Shown piece after piece: positions 31,628 through 40,594 of a stretch of 53,273 bases of DNA. A program made the position numbers and the translations under genes. Origin of the DNA: a virus; the IMG/VR virus record IMGVR_UViG_3300042923_000379, positions 1 through 53,273 of that record; one strand, given 5' to 3'. The notes under the pieces were generated by a model. That model worked only from the letters and a program-made list of their open reading frames with translations, was not told the DNA's origin and ran no database searches. The stretch's first letter is position 1; each line of letters starts with the position of its first letter.

Positions 31628-32080
31628 TTGCAGTTTGTTGATACAAGCATCTGCTCTAGTAGACAAAACACAATTATTAAAGTTGAAAAAGCAAATACAA
31701 TTAATAAAGAAACTTTTGGGGAATATCTTAGATATTATAGGATTGAAAAGAATTTATCTCAACAAGATTTATCCGAGCTTACTGGAATATCAAGGTCATT
31801 TATTGATAGCATAGAAAAAGACAATCACATACTTTCTAAAGATACTTTGTTAAAACTTAACAAGGTTTTTGATATATATAAATTCCCTTTAGATGATTAC
31901 TATAAATTTATATTACAAGATACTTCCGAATATTTTAAGAGTTGGAGAAGTAAAAATAAATTATCTTTAAGAGCTGCGGCCAACATATTAAATGTTCCTC
32001 ATTCTACTCTACGTTATTGGGAAAAAGGAAATATAATAAATAAAGAAACTTATTTAAATATAAAAAGCTTGTTAAAATAG
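31628..32080 (+). CDS. HTH protein downstream of integrase
   Basis: Up to 150 residues. An XRE HTH (YRIEKNLSQQDLSELTGISRSFIDSIE) at about 37-64 and a second HTH (KLSLRAAANILNVPHSTLRYWE) near 113-134. The first 28 residues have no SD and look unlike protein, so the true start is unclear and this junction might hold the attP. A recombination directionality or regulatory role is possible. Confidence 0.6.
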   Translation: MQFVDTSICSSRQNTIIKVEKANTINKETFGEYLRYYRIEKNLSQQDLSELTGISRSFIDSIEKDNHILSKDTLLKLNKVFDIYKFPLDDYYKFILQDTSEYFKSWRSKNKLSLRAAANILNVPHSTLRYWEKGNIINKETYLNIKSLLK

Positions 32081-32103
32081 AATACTCTACTAACAAGCTT
32101 TTT
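32063..32103. terminator. bidirectional terminator between convergent operons
   Basis: AAAAGCTTGTTA (32063-32074) pairs with TAACAAGCTTTT (32091-32102), 16-nt loop, with T-rich flanks on the plus side and A-rich on the minus side. It separates the lysogeny operon from the minus-strand gene at 32107-32580. Confidence 0.75.
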
Positions 32104-32106
32104 GCT

Positions 32107-32580
32107 TTAGAATCCTGTTACTTCTTTAATCTTATAAGACGTTGCGTTTTTATCAAATATCATTGCCTTAAAAGACCATACTCCATCTTTTTCAAGGTTG
32201 TTGATATTATCCATAGTACTGCCTGTTTGATTTCCATCTTTATCATACAAATTAATTTCAATCTGTAGATAAGACCTATCCTTGCCAGAATTATTTTTAA
32301 TTTTACCTACTACGTATCTAGTGTATTGATCTCCTTCTATTTTTTCTTCTAGGATTTCATATTTCTTTGTCTGTTCCTCAATTTGCTTTGCTGCTTTATC
32401 CTCTTTAGGTGTTTTATCGCCGAATATAGCACCTAGTATCACAAGGAATAATATTATACCTATTCCAATCCCTAGAACCTTTAAACACCCTCCTGCGTTT
32501 CTTTGTCCACATTTAGGACATACCTTTGCACTTTTAGAAATAGTTTCTCCGCATGCTTTACATTGTTTTAATTTTGCCAT
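32107..32580 (-). CDS. zinc-ribbon membrane protein with FxLYD-like domain
   Basis: 157 residues. An N-terminal zinc ribbon (CKACGETISKSAKVCPKCG), one transmembrane helix (about 32-52), and an exported beta domain (YTRYVVGKIKNNSGKDRSYLQIEINLYD) of the FxLYD type. It is a single gene between terminators beside the integrase operon, typical of a lysogenic conversion or superinfection exclusion gene. Function is inferred. Confidence 0.7.
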   Translation of the reverse strand: MAKLKQCKACGETISKSAKVCPKCGQRNAGGCLKVLGIGIGIILFLVILGAIFGDKTPKEDKAAKQIEEQTKKYEILEEKIEGDQYTRYVVGKIKNNSGKDRSYLQIEINLYDKDGNQTGSTMDNINNLEKDGVWSFKAMIFDKNATSYKIKEVTGF

Positions 32581-32669
32581 TAATTATCTCCCCTTATTAT
32601 CTTAAAGTTATTATTCAATTTTAAGTATATTATGAGAAAATAAGACAAGCAATATATTCGACAAATTAT

Positions 32670-32710
32670 CCTAAAATAAAACAAGCCTAGAGAAATTAAT
32701 CCCTAGGCTT
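32670..32710 (-). terminator. late (lysis) transcript terminator
   Basis: On the minus strand AAGCCTAG (32710-32703) pairs with CTAGGCTT (32690-32683), followed by GTTTTATTTT. It lies just downstream of the endolysin gene and probably ends the whole late operon. Confidence 0.75.
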
Positions 32711-32714
32711 ATAA

Positions 32715-33518
32715 TTATTTCTTAAATAGTTCTGAGAATGTATTAGTTCCCACTATTTTATCAGCTGTTAATCCTCTATCTTTTTGGAATTGTTCAACTG
32801 CTGCTTCAGTTAATTTACCAAAATCATTGTCTATAGCACCTTTATAATATCCTAAAGCTTTTAATCTTTCTTGTATTATTCCAGTTATATTACCATAGGC
32901 ACCTCTGCTTACAGTTATTCCATGGGTAGCTTTAATGGATAAATCTCCAAAGAAGCTATCTTCATCTAATCCTCTGTTAAATTGAATGTTAAGCTCATGT
33001 TGGAATCTTTTTATTATATCTCCATCGATATAGTATTCCCATGTAGCTTTTTGAGTTGGAACTTGAACTTCTTGTTTTACTGGAGTACCTGAACAAAGAG
33101 AACCTATATAGTTATAAAATGATCCTGGGCAGTCTGTAGACATAAAGTCTTTATGCCCATATTCTCTTATATCTCCATAAATGCTTCTTAAGTATGATCT
33201 TAATTCTTTAGCACTATTTAATTGAGCATCTGTAGGCTGTTCTACGGTGAATTTACCTTCAAAGCATATTCCAATACTATCTGAATTTTGACCTAGCGTA
33301 TGAGCTCCTATTGCTGTTAAAACTCTGCCTTGATATATTGAACCATCTTTTTTTACAAAGAAATGATAACCAATACCGCTCCATCCTCTATTAATATGTG
33401 ATCTATGAATATCTTCAACCGTACAATTATCCCAATCCGCATGATGGTATACAATCTTACTTGTCCATGTTCTATTGCTTAAATCTCCGAATTTTAAATT
33501 CTTATCTATTATATGCAT
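32715..33518 (-). CDS. endolysin: N-acetylmuramoyl-L-alanine amidase
   Basis: 267 residues. Amidase_2/PGRP fold (1-150) with zinc histidines H25/H26, GAHTLGQNSDSIGICFEG and the HKDFMSTDCPG ligand loop. A C-terminal peptidoglycan-binding domain (about 205-267, IQERLKALGYY ... AVEQFQKDRGL) follows a linker. No signal peptide, so it needs the holin. It cleaves the amide bond between MurNAc and L-Ala. Confidence 0.95.
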   Translation of the reverse strand: MHIIDKNLKFGDLSNRTWTSKIVYHHADWDNCTVEDIHRSHINRGWSGIGYHFFVKKDGSIYQGRVLTAIGAHTLGQNSDSIGICFEGKFTVEQPTDAQLNSAKELRSYLRSIYGDIREYGHKDFMSTDCPGSFYNYIGSLCSGTPVKQEVQVPTQKATWEYYIDGDIIKRFQHELNIQFNRGLDEDSFFGDLSIKATHGITVSRGAYGNITGIIQERLKALGYYKGAIDNDFGKLTEAAVEQFQKDRGLTADKIVGTNTFSELFKK

Positions 33519-33526
33519 ATTATCAC

Positions 33527-33778
33527 CTATTCATCTTTCTTAAGTTGTTTCATTAGTTGATTGCTATATACTGCTGCTCCTGTTACTAGTATCCCTTGAA
33601 TAGTTGCTTGTACAGTAAATCCACCCAATGCCACTGATCCTAAAATCCCAAGTGGAAGTAATATCAAAGGTATATTCTTATCTGCAATTCTCTCAGTTCC
33701 CTTTAAAATCATTCCCAATACATATAATGCAGGTATTAAAACTAATGCGTTTTCAGTGATGTATTTTACAAAATCCAT
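33527..33778 (-). CDS. holin (Hol44-like)
   Basis: 83 residues. Hydrophobic segments at 11-26, 36-50 and 56-72 with a charged C-terminus (KQLKKDE), like the Hol44 family. It lies 8 nt upstream of the endolysin. It forms the membrane lesion that releases the amidase. Confidence 0.88.
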   Translation of the reverse strand: MDFVKYITENALVLIPALYVLGMILKGTERIADKNIPLILLPLGILGSVALGGFTVQATIQGILVTGAAVYSNQLMKQLKKDE

Positions 33779-33793
33779 AATAATCTCCCCTTT

Positions 33794-34120
33794 TTATTTC
33801 ATTTTAAAATAAGTAAAAACAATGCCTGCAATACTAGTAATTATAACTCCTAGTATTTGCAACCTAATTTTATTTGCATTGTCTCTTTGCGTTTTATCAA
33901 AGTCTTTCCAATTATCATTCAGCACATTGACAGAACTTAATATAGCTTTTATATCTCCTTTAATCTCAGTCATTTCTATAGTTGTCTTAACCTGTTCTTT
34001 ATTAAAAGAAGTCATATCTCTTTTCATTTCTGAAATATCTTTTGTATTTTGCTCTGTATTAGATTCAATCTTGATAGTTCTTTCCTCTAATCGACTAATT
34101 CTTCCTTCATAATTTTCCAT
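33794..34120 (-). CDS. XhlA-like hemolysin/lysis protein
   Basis: 108 residues. A long heptad coiled coil (6-75) and a C-terminal transmembrane helix (about 88-105, ILGVIITSIAGIVFTYF), the XhlA arrangement. It assists holin action at the membrane. Confidence 0.8.
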   Translation of the reverse strand: MENYEGRISRLEERTIKIESNTEQNTKDISEMKRDMTSFNKEQVKTTIEMTEIKGDIKAILSSVNVLNDNWKDFDKTQRDNANKIRLQILGVIITSIAGIVFTYFKMK

Positions 34121-34121
34121 C

Positions 34122-34226
34122 TTATTTCTCCTTGTCTTTCTTAGATTTAAACAAGTTTGATAGTAATATTTTTATTCCACCTACTCCGCCACGAGGCAGT
34201 AATATCTTTTTAATCCACTCCAACAC
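34122..34226 (-). CDS. 34-residue basic amphipathic peptide
   Basis: GTG start with GGAGG upstream; MLEWIKKILLPRGG... and a lysine-rich tail. The start overlaps the upstream stop (TAGTG). A lysis-cassette micro-protein of unknown role. Confidence 0.45.
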   Translation of the reverse strand: MLEWIKKILLPRGGVGGIKILLSNLFKSKKDKEK

Positions 34227-34477
34227 TAATCCTCACCTCCTAAGTTTCCATTTACATTTTGCACATCTTGATAGACGTTACCTTCACCATTTTCAACGTA
34301 ATTTTTTGTAAGATAAGGCGTGTGAAAATACAAAAATAAATAAACTACCACTACAATGCACAAACATACTGTCCTAACAATAGATTTTATTGTCTGCATT
34401 CTCATAATCTTTTCAAGGCGTTTAAAATATTCTTCTTGGTTTTTCTCCAATAATTTGATTACTTCGTCGATGTTCAT
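34226..34477 (-). CDS. single-pass membrane protein of the lysis cassette
   Basis: 83 residues. An N-terminal coiled coil (EVIKLLEKNQEEYFKRLEKI), a transmembrane helix (about 35-51) and an Asn/Glu-rich exterior tail. It could be a lysis accessory; no family is recognised. Confidence 0.6.
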   Translation of the reverse strand: MNIDEVIKLLEKNQEEYFKRLEKIMRMQTIKSIVRTVCLCIVVVVYLFLYFHTPYLTKNYVENGEGNVYQDVQNVNGNLGGED

Positions 34478-34539
34478 TCATACACCATTTTGTAACCTTT
34501 CTGTAATTAAAATTTAATCTGTTTTTCTATATATCCGTG

Positions 34540-34617
34540 TATAATTAAGCTACATTCTTTACCGAATGTAACCTTTTGAAGGAACTACTCAGGCTTCACA
34601 CCAGTAGTTCCTTTTTT
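34540..34617 (+). ncRNA. candidate plus-strand small RNA with own promoter and terminator
   Basis: -10 TATAAT (34540-34545; the -35 is weak), predicted start about 34551. Hairpin 1 TACATTC-tttacc-GAATGTA (34551-34570), then terminator hairpin GGAACTACT/AGTAGTTCC (34581-34611) with TTTTTT to 34617. About 67 nt and no reading frame. It points away from all nearby genes on the minus strand. Confidence 0.5.
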
Positions 34618-34648
34618 GCATAATAAAAAGAGAGTATTTCTACTCTCT
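34618..34648 (-). terminator. strong minus-strand terminator
   Basis: AGAGAGTA-GAAA-TACTCTCT on the minus strand (34648-34629), followed by TTTTATTATG. Perfect 8-bp stem with a GNRA loop. It faces the plus-strand terminator a few bases away. Confidence 0.75.
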
Positions 34649-34773
34649 AAGTTCGTAATAATTTTCTCTGATTCCTTTTATCCACTTATAACCATTGGTA
34701 TGACTTACTTTACACTAATCTATATTAATAGCTACAAATACGAATCAATTATTATATATAAGTTTAAATTGAA

Positions 34774-34793
34774 AGACACCCTTTCGGATGTCT
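34774..34793 (-). terminator. terminator after the ribbon-helix-helix gene
   Basis: Minus-strand AGACATCC-GAAA-GGGTGTCT, followed by TTTCAATTT. It overlaps the stop of the gene at 34793. Confidence 0.65.
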
Positions 34794-34963
34794 CATTTCT
34801 TATTATTTTTTATTTCCTCCAGGAGCTTTTTTTCTTCAACAAACTCCTTCATCTTAATAGTTACCCAAGTTGATATCTTTATCCCTTCTCTTCCTGCGTA
34901 TTTACAAAACTCTTCAAACACTACTGGATCTATAGTAATGTTTTGTCTTTTTACTGCTGACAT
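34793..34963 (-). CDS. ribbon-helix-helix regulator
   Basis: 56 residues from ATG 34963, preceded by AGAGGTGATT (an upstream frame to 34996 has no SD). MSAVKRQNITIDPVVFEEF... is a CopG/Arc-like strand and helices. It has its own promoter (-10 TATAAT near 34988) and terminator, so it forms an independent unit between tail and lysis genes. Confidence 0.75.
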   Translation of the reverse strand: MSAVKRQNITIDPVVFEEFCKYAGREGIKISTWVTIKMKEFVEEKKLLEEIKNNKK

Positions 34964-35013
34964 ATAATCACCTCTTAAGATAATTATACCCAACATGTAA
35001 TTTCAAAATATAC

Positions 35014-35035
35014 TAGTGTGTATTAATACACACTA
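35014..35035. promoter_or_regulatory. perfect 22-bp palindrome, likely operator
   Basis: TAGTGTGTATT followed directly by its reverse complement, about 50 bp upstream of the ribbon-helix-helix start. A symmetrical site beside a dimeric regulator is most simply its operator, covering its promoter. Confidence 0.65.
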
Positions 35036-35095
35036 ATTCGCATTAATTTTCTCATTTATAATCGACTAATTTTCTTCGTATACAGATTCGATTTA

Positions 35096-37258
35096 TTAGG
35101 ACTGAATTACTCCAAAGCCTTTCCAAGTTCCTGGAGTTCCTGCTGTTGTACAAATCCAACCTTCGTATCCACTAGCACTTGGATTCATATTTTTAGCTCT
35201 ATCTGCCTTTAGCCATGTTCCTACTGTTGGAACTCCAGTCCCATAAGAAACTATATTCGTACCATGCATTTCAAAAGCATATGAAGCATTTAAAGTATCA
35301 ACAGTATTTGAAACATTTGTTTTCCATGCGAAACCATTGACATCTTCACCTGTATCAAATAAAGACCTAGACATTGGATATGGTATATCAACATATTTAT
35401 CATATACACCAGTAGAAGTTCCTCTATATATTCTAATCATAGGTAGGAATATAGCTGAACTTCCAAATACAAATTTTACATATGAATGAGAGTTTGTTAC
35501 TGATATGGATTTCTCACCAGAATTGTTTACAACTCCCATCATCCTTCCTTTATCTAATATAGATGCAATTCTATAATAATAAGTAGTTAAGGATGCTTTA
35601 AAATCTATATTTGCATTTTCATAAGTTCCTATATTACTTAAATAATAATATCCATCATCATTAGCTCCGTTTATAATTTTATCATTTTTTACAACTTTAT
35701 TTCTTATATTTAAATTATTAGAGTTGCTTAAAATATTTGTACCAGAACCAGTTTTAAGCGAAATCCCTGAATTATAGGCATATGCATATGGAGCACCATA
35801 ACTTTCACACTCTCTAAAGACATTATTTAAAATCAATTCTCCTGCATAGGATGATATATCTATTTCGTCATAGTCAGAACTATATGAATATACTTGATAT
35901 TTTAATTTAAATGTAACATTATTTAATGTAAAAGGTCTATTAATCTGACCGCTATATTGCAATTGACTGTCAACCAATGTAATGCATGATTCATTTGGTT
36001 TTTTCCAAAAATATGAATTATTAATTTCTCCACTACTATCTTGAAGCAATATATTTCCTTTTTCAAAATGACAATTATCAAAGCTAATACTTTCACAATT
36101 ATTTATCTTATAGTCTCCGTTCAAACACCCTTCAATTCTGCAACCTAAAGAACCACTTACTGAAACACCCTTCAAGTAAGCTTCTGATAAATAGTTTACA
36201 CAATGTACGCCTTTAAATGTTACGGAATCACCTTGCCCAACTTTTTCTATAGAATAGTTTGTTGGTGACATATGGTCTACAACCATAACAAAATTAACAT
36301 CAAATAAATCTATATATAGAGAACCTGTTTTGATTGTTTGATAATATCTTCTTGAATATACGTCAACTGTTCTTAATGGACATGCCGCAAATATAAGTTT
36401 AAGATTGTTTATTAAGTTTACATTATCACTCACTAAATGTCTAAATTCAACAAATTTATAAGGATATTGCTCATCCCATGTGCTTACATTAGAGCTATTG
36501 CAACTAAATACAAACCCATTCGTAAATGTTCCTCCACTTGCTGGAATTATAGGGCTATAATTAAGTTCTATAACAGTACCTACAGGTGCAAATATAGTAG
36601 AAGATACTTTATAGTTCTTACCTTTTTCAAATATAATCTTTTTACCTGTTCCTGCCGCAGTTATAGTATTTTGTATTGCTACAGTATCGTCGGTAGTTCC
36701 ATCACCAATAGCTCCAAAACTACTAACATAGTACGCTGTTTCTTCCAATTGCGACTTAACCGTAGTTAATTCAGTTGCATATTCTGCTTCTAACCCATTG
36801 TATTTTGTTTCAAATTGTTGATTCCAAGTTTCTACTAATGCCAAAGCCTCAGTTAATGCGCTAAATTCATCAGTAGACTCTATAGCATTATCATCTCTTA
36901 AAACTTCTAATACTTCAAAGGTAAATGATATAGTTGCTATAACTCCTCCTGTAGTATCATATAGGCTTAATTCACATTCCACATTGCCAGGGTAAGTTAA
37001 AGTTTGAGTTGTTAATATTAAACTTAATTTTCCTGCTGTAGCATTATCTATAGTACAAGGAGAATAAACTTTATGTCCATCAGCTTTATAAAAATAGGCA
37101 TTCGCAGTTAATCCTGTAAGGTCATATACTAAGGATTGATTTAATAATGTAAACTCGAATTTTCTTGAATTAGTATCATATTGTTTTAATCTATATTTAG
37201 GAATTGAGGTGTATTTATTGGAAAGATCTATTTTGTATGGATGTATAATTGGATTCAT
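35096..37258 (-). CDS. receptor-binding/tail fibre protein (BppU plus beta-helix)
   Basis: 720 residues. The N-terminal 115 residues resemble the BppU N-domain that attaches to the baseplate; a coiled coil follows (about 150-175), then the pectate-lyase-like signature FGAIGDGTTDDTVAIQNTI at about 182 and a right-handed beta-helix to about 520. It ends in a Trp-rich module (GYEGWICTTAGTPGTWKGFG). It probably binds or degrades surface polysaccharide and sets host range. Confidence 0.85.
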   Translation of the reverse strand: MNPIIHPYKIDLSNKYTSIPKYRLKQYDTNSRKFEFTLLNQSLVYDLTGLTANAYFYKADGHKVYSPCTIDNATAGKLSLILTTQTLTYPGNVECELSLYDTTGGVIATISFTFEVLEVLRDDNAIESTDEFSALTEALALVETWNQQFETKYNGLEAEYATELTTVKSQLEETAYYVSSFGAIGDGTTDDTVAIQNTITAAGTGKKIIFEKGKNYKVSSTIFAPVGTVIELNYSPIIPASGGTFTNGFVFSCNSSNVSTWDEQYPYKFVEFRHLVSDNVNLINNLKLIFAACPLRTVDVYSRRYYQTIKTGSLYIDLFDVNFVMVVDHMSPTNYSIEKVGQGDSVTFKGVHCVNYLSEAYLKGVSVSGSLGCRIEGCLNGDYKINNCESISFDNCHFEKGNILLQDSSGEINNSYFWKKPNESCITLVDSQLQYSGQINRPFTLNNVTFKLKYQVYSYSSDYDEIDISSYAGELILNNVFRECESYGAPYAYAYNSGISLKTGSGTNILSNSNNLNIRNKVVKNDKIINGANDDGYYYLSNIGTYENANIDFKASLTTYYYRIASILDKGRMMGVVNNSGEKSISVTNSHSYVKFVFGSSAIFLPMIRIYRGTSTGVYDKYVDIPYPMSRSLFDTGEDVNGFAWKTNVSNTVDTLNASYAFEMHGTNIVSYGTGVPTVGTWLKADRAKNMNPSASGYEGWICTTAGTPGTWKGFGVIQS

Positions 37259-37273
37259 AAAACCACTTCCTTT

Positions 37274-37579
37274 CTAAATATCTTCTGCATTAGCAAAGAA
37301 TTCATTATTTTCTTTAGTAAATTTATAGATCTGCTCTAATGGATTAGTTTCTTTATCCAGTGTTTCGGTTGAGAAATATGTATCATACTTATCCGCTAAA
37401 CATCTAACCTTTTTAGTTTCTACTGGACTATAACCTTTATCATGTTTATCTTTATCTAACCATCCACCCATGGTTATATCAACGCTTTTAAATTTCAATA
37501 GTGGATGATAGTCTGTGATTTTCCAGTAAGCTACAGGAACGCCACTTTCATTTATATAATTATTAAGTTGTAAAGCCAC
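37274..37579 (-). CDS. small tail/baseplate protein
   Basis: 101 residues between the tail endopeptidase and the receptor-binding protein, start overlapping the upstream stop. No family is recognised; a baseplate or attachment accessory is inferred from its place. Confidence 0.6.
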   Translation of the reverse strand: MALQLNNYINESGVPVAYWKITDYHPLLKFKSVDITMGGWLDKDKHDKGYSPVETKKVRCLADKYDTYFSTETLDKETNPLEQIYKFTKENNEFFANAEDI

Positions 37580-39903
37580 TAAACATCCCCTCCTAATCTT
37601 CTAACTTCATTTTCAAGTCTTTCAACCTTTTTCATCATTTCTTGCATTGCTCCCATAAGCATAGTGGTATAGGAATATAAATTTACACTCTTTTCGTTAT
37701 CGTGATTCAACATTTCAATAGGAACTTCATCAGCCATGACACCTGCAAAGAACTCTTTTTCATTTAATTCTTGCAATTCTGCTATTTTAGCTTTTTCTTC
37801 TTCTGTAGTATCTTCTGTAACTACTGGAGGTATATATTTATATAAATAAGCTTTTAAATTCTTTATAACATCATAGGAGTAGTCTGTTTCTAACTCGTTT
37901 ATGTTGTACTTTTTTGCTCTGTCTGAAGCTTGATTAAAAGCAAATGAATACATACCCTTCCAACACATTCCCCATTGGCCAACGTCATATACATCATCTA
38001 AAGAAGGTTGTATATCTCCATGCATAGTTAATTGTGTATAAATATCTGTAGCACCATCTATTCTCACAACATCATAAAACCTAGTACTTTTCTTTATATC
38101 TACTTTGCCAAGATTACCATATGCTCCAGTATCTATAAATATTGCATGTTGAAACCCGCCAGTATCTTCATATCCTAAGCTTATATATTTACCACTTCTA
38201 CCAACTATACTTAACCCACGTTTGTCTTCTTCGCCTATAAGCTTTCCGGAAAATATTCTTGCACATTCATTACTTGAATCCCAATCTTTAAAGGATTGTA
38301 TTCTTTTAGTAATTTCTATGGCTTTATTTCCTGTATCTGCATCATATGTTGTATAGTCGCCTGTTAAAGATAAGGTTGTTCCATCAAAAGTTAATCTATC
38401 AGCAAAATTGAAAGTTCCTTCATCTAAATTAAGAAGTAAATTCAAACCAGATATAGTGCCTTTATTAAACTCAATTTCCCCTGTATTTAAATCTATTTTT
38501 ATATTATTACCTAAAATAACCCCAGCTACTATTAAATCAGCTATAAAGCCTTTACCTGTGCCAAAAGTTCTAAATATCCAATCTGTACCTTCTGGATTTA
38601 ATGTATCTGATATCATAAAACCTTTTGTACCTATACACATGCAACCAAAAGTATCACTGTCTGGATCTCTATCTTCAAATAAAATAGCTCTTTCCTTATG
38701 TTTAACTGCTACATCTGCCATAGCATGCATAGAAACATTAACAAAGTCAATTATGCCTTGTAACATTCCAGTATTCACGGTTCCATTTTGATTTAATATA
38801 CCTTCAGCTTTATTTAAAATATCATTATTAGATTGTATATAATCTTTATTAAATGAACCTAGTTCTATGCTTGCATATCTTTCGGCAATAGAATCATAAA
38901 CCCATTTTACAACCCTAGCTTCTAAATCAATTCCTAAATTTTCGTGTTGAATCACTACAGTGTCACCCATAGAAACATCTTCAAAAACTGGAGTATCTTT
39001 ATATTCCTCCATTTGTGATAAAAGCACTATATCAGCTTTATAACTGTATTTTTGAGGTATATCTATACCGTCTTCAAAGAGTTGGTTACTTGCAGCAATT
39101 AGAGCTGCTTGCGCTAATGCTAAAGTTGCATAACCTTCCTCGTCTGGATCGCTAGGATTATTTTTAACTTTTATATTATCAAATTTAATTTCTCTTACAA
39201 TTATATGAGGATATGAATTTATTTTTGGACTATCTACATAAGGAGTTGTACCACTTAATGTAATTCCATCAAACCCAACTGGAATTATTCTAGTAACTAC
39301 AGAATCCATATCCATATCTTCTTCTAACGCTACTAGATTTTTACCATATGCAATTTTAACTCCATTATCGGAACCAACTCTATTGTTCATATAAAGATTA
39401 AAGTTATCTCTAAAGATTTCTCCACCCCATCTTTTTATAAAAGAATTTTCATCATCACCCAATAAAGCTTCTATAGGGTTTTTTCTTACATAATAAGCTG
39501 TATTTACAGTTGTTATATCGCTAGAAACAGTAAAATTATGAGGATTTAATGTTCGGTTAAATATATATGGTAATGCATTTTGACCAGTTAAATTAGTAGG
39601 TCTAACATCTAATAACATGTTATCTAGTAAATCATAAGAAATATGTCTCGCATAAACTGTTATTTCAGACATGGTTTTAACTTTTCTATATATTCTAAAT
39701 AACTGCAATCCATTAGGCGTTGGAGCTTTAATTATTCTTAATTCCTGTATATATTTCCATCTTCCTTCTTCATCTAAAGGATGGTCTAATTCTAGTTCAT
39801 AAAGACCATTTGCAACGCATGTTGGTTGTGCGAAAGTTGGTTGTAGAACTTGTAAGCCTAAATTATTAAAGTTAGTTTCATTTGATTCATATATAGTAAT
39901 CAA
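37579..39903 (-). CDS. tail endopeptidase / tail tip protein with S74 chaperone domain
   Basis: 774 residues. N-terminal ~350 residues match the prophage tail endopeptidase family (YARHISYDLLDNMLLDVRPTN, VTRIIPVGFDGITLSG). The C-terminal end carries an intramolecular chaperone of the S74 type: SDRAKKYNI with catalytic Ser, LKAYLYKYI, FAGVMADEVP and a final coiled coil, which trims itself after folding. It forms the tail tip hub and may open the cell wall. Confidence 0.88.
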   Translation of the reverse strand: MITIYESNETNFNNLGLQVLQPTFAQPTCVANGLYELELDHPLDEEGRWKYIQELRIIKAPTPNGLQLFRIYRKVKTMSEITVYARHISYDLLDNMLLDVRPTNLTGQNALPYIFNRTLNPHNFTVSSDITTVNTAYYVRKNPIEALLGDDENSFIKRWGGEIFRDNFNLYMNNRVGSDNGVKIAYGKNLVALEEDMDMDSVVTRIIPVGFDGITLSGTTPYVDSPKINSYPHIIVREIKFDNIKVKNNPSDPDEEGYATLALAQAALIAASNQLFEDGIDIPQKYSYKADIVLLSQMEEYKDTPVFEDVSMGDTVVIQHENLGIDLEARVVKWVYDSIAERYASIELGSFNKDYIQSNNDILNKAEGILNQNGTVNTGMLQGIIDFVNVSMHAMADVAVKHKERAILFEDRDPDSDTFGCMCIGTKGFMISDTLNPEGTDWIFRTFGTGKGFIADLIVAGVILGNNIKIDLNTGEIEFNKGTISGLNLLLNLDEGTFNFADRLTFDGTTLSLTGDYTTYDADTGNKAIEITKRIQSFKDWDSSNECARIFSGKLIGEEDKRGLSIVGRSGKYISLGYEDTGGFQHAIFIDTGAYGNLGKVDIKKSTRFYDVVRIDGATDIYTQLTMHGDIQPSLDDVYDVGQWGMCWKGMYSFAFNQASDRAKKYNINELETDYSYDVIKNLKAYLYKYIPPVVTEDTTEEEKAKIAELQELNEKEFFAGVMADEVPIEMLNHDNEKSVNLYSYTTMLMGAMQEMMKKVERLENEVRRLGGDV

Positions 39904-39907
39904 TTTA

Positions 39908-40594
39908 TCACCTCCAATTAGGTGTTAATTCAATTTTAGAAACAGTACCAGTAAAACTTATTTCATTTAATCCTTTATCTAAATAAGGATAATTATTAAG
40001 TTTATAGTTTTGATTTTGATTCGTGTCTCTAAAGGCCTTCTCTAAATCTGAATTAATATTAATATAATTTGCTACTGAAGTTATTATTGTAGTTCTTCCA
40101 TTTATAGTTAGATTTATAGTTCCTTCACCAGTTATTTTTATAAAAGGTTTTGAAATAAAATATCCTGGATTATATAAATTTATAGCTGAAGATATTTCAA
40201 TAATCTCTTTACCACTATCGAAATAGTTGTATGGATCAATTGTAAAATCTACTGTAAATTTTCCATGGTATCTTAAAGTTCTTTCTAAATTTCCTATATC
40301 AACTTTTTTAATTTTATAGAAAATATCAAAATCATCACTAAACTTTAATTCTTTACCTTCTAGCCATGATTGAATATTTCTAGCTTTTTCGTTCATATTG
40401 TTAAAGTCAATAGTTTGGAAATTAATAGAGACAGTTCTATCTTTCCTACGCTTTCTATCGTAAGTAAGCGAACCATCTCTAGCTTCAACTTCTTTTAATT
40501 CAACATCTTTTTGAGAGAAAGGAATTATAACCCTAGAGGGTATTGTAAGTCCAAATTCTCTACAGCTTATTCCATCTATTAAGTTATAATACAT
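39908..40594 (-). CDS. distal tail protein (Dit-like)
   Basis: 228 residues, siphovirus tail component family: CREFGLTIPSRVIIPFSQKDVELKEVEARDGSL near the start and IDPYNYFDSG in the middle. It makes the ring joining tail tube and baseplate. Directly downstream of the tape measure gene. Confidence 0.88.
   Translation of the reverse strand: MYYNLIDGISCREFGLTIPSRVIIPFSQKDVELKEVEARDGSLTYDRKRRKDRTVSINFQTIDFNNMNEKARNIQSWLEGKELKFSDDFDIFYKIKKVDIGNLERTLRYHGKFTVDFTIDPYNYFDSGKEIIEISSAINLYNPGYFISKPFIKITGEGTINLTINGRTTIITSVANYININSDLEKAFRDTNQNQNYKLNNYPYLDKGLNEISFTGTVSKIELTPNWR

Larger units (their letters stand above)
34478..34792. other. intergenic island with RNA elements, no clear gene
   Basis: 315 bp holding a plus-strand promoter/structured RNA/terminator unit (34540-34617), a minus-strand terminator (34618-34648), a short minus-strand remnant frame (34650-34730) and a second minus terminator (34774-34793). 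Confidence 0.6.

Noticed and set aside
31620-31814. Plus-strand frame directly after the integrase stop
   Set aside because: It is a shadow of the HTH gene in another frame and lacks a ribosome binding site.
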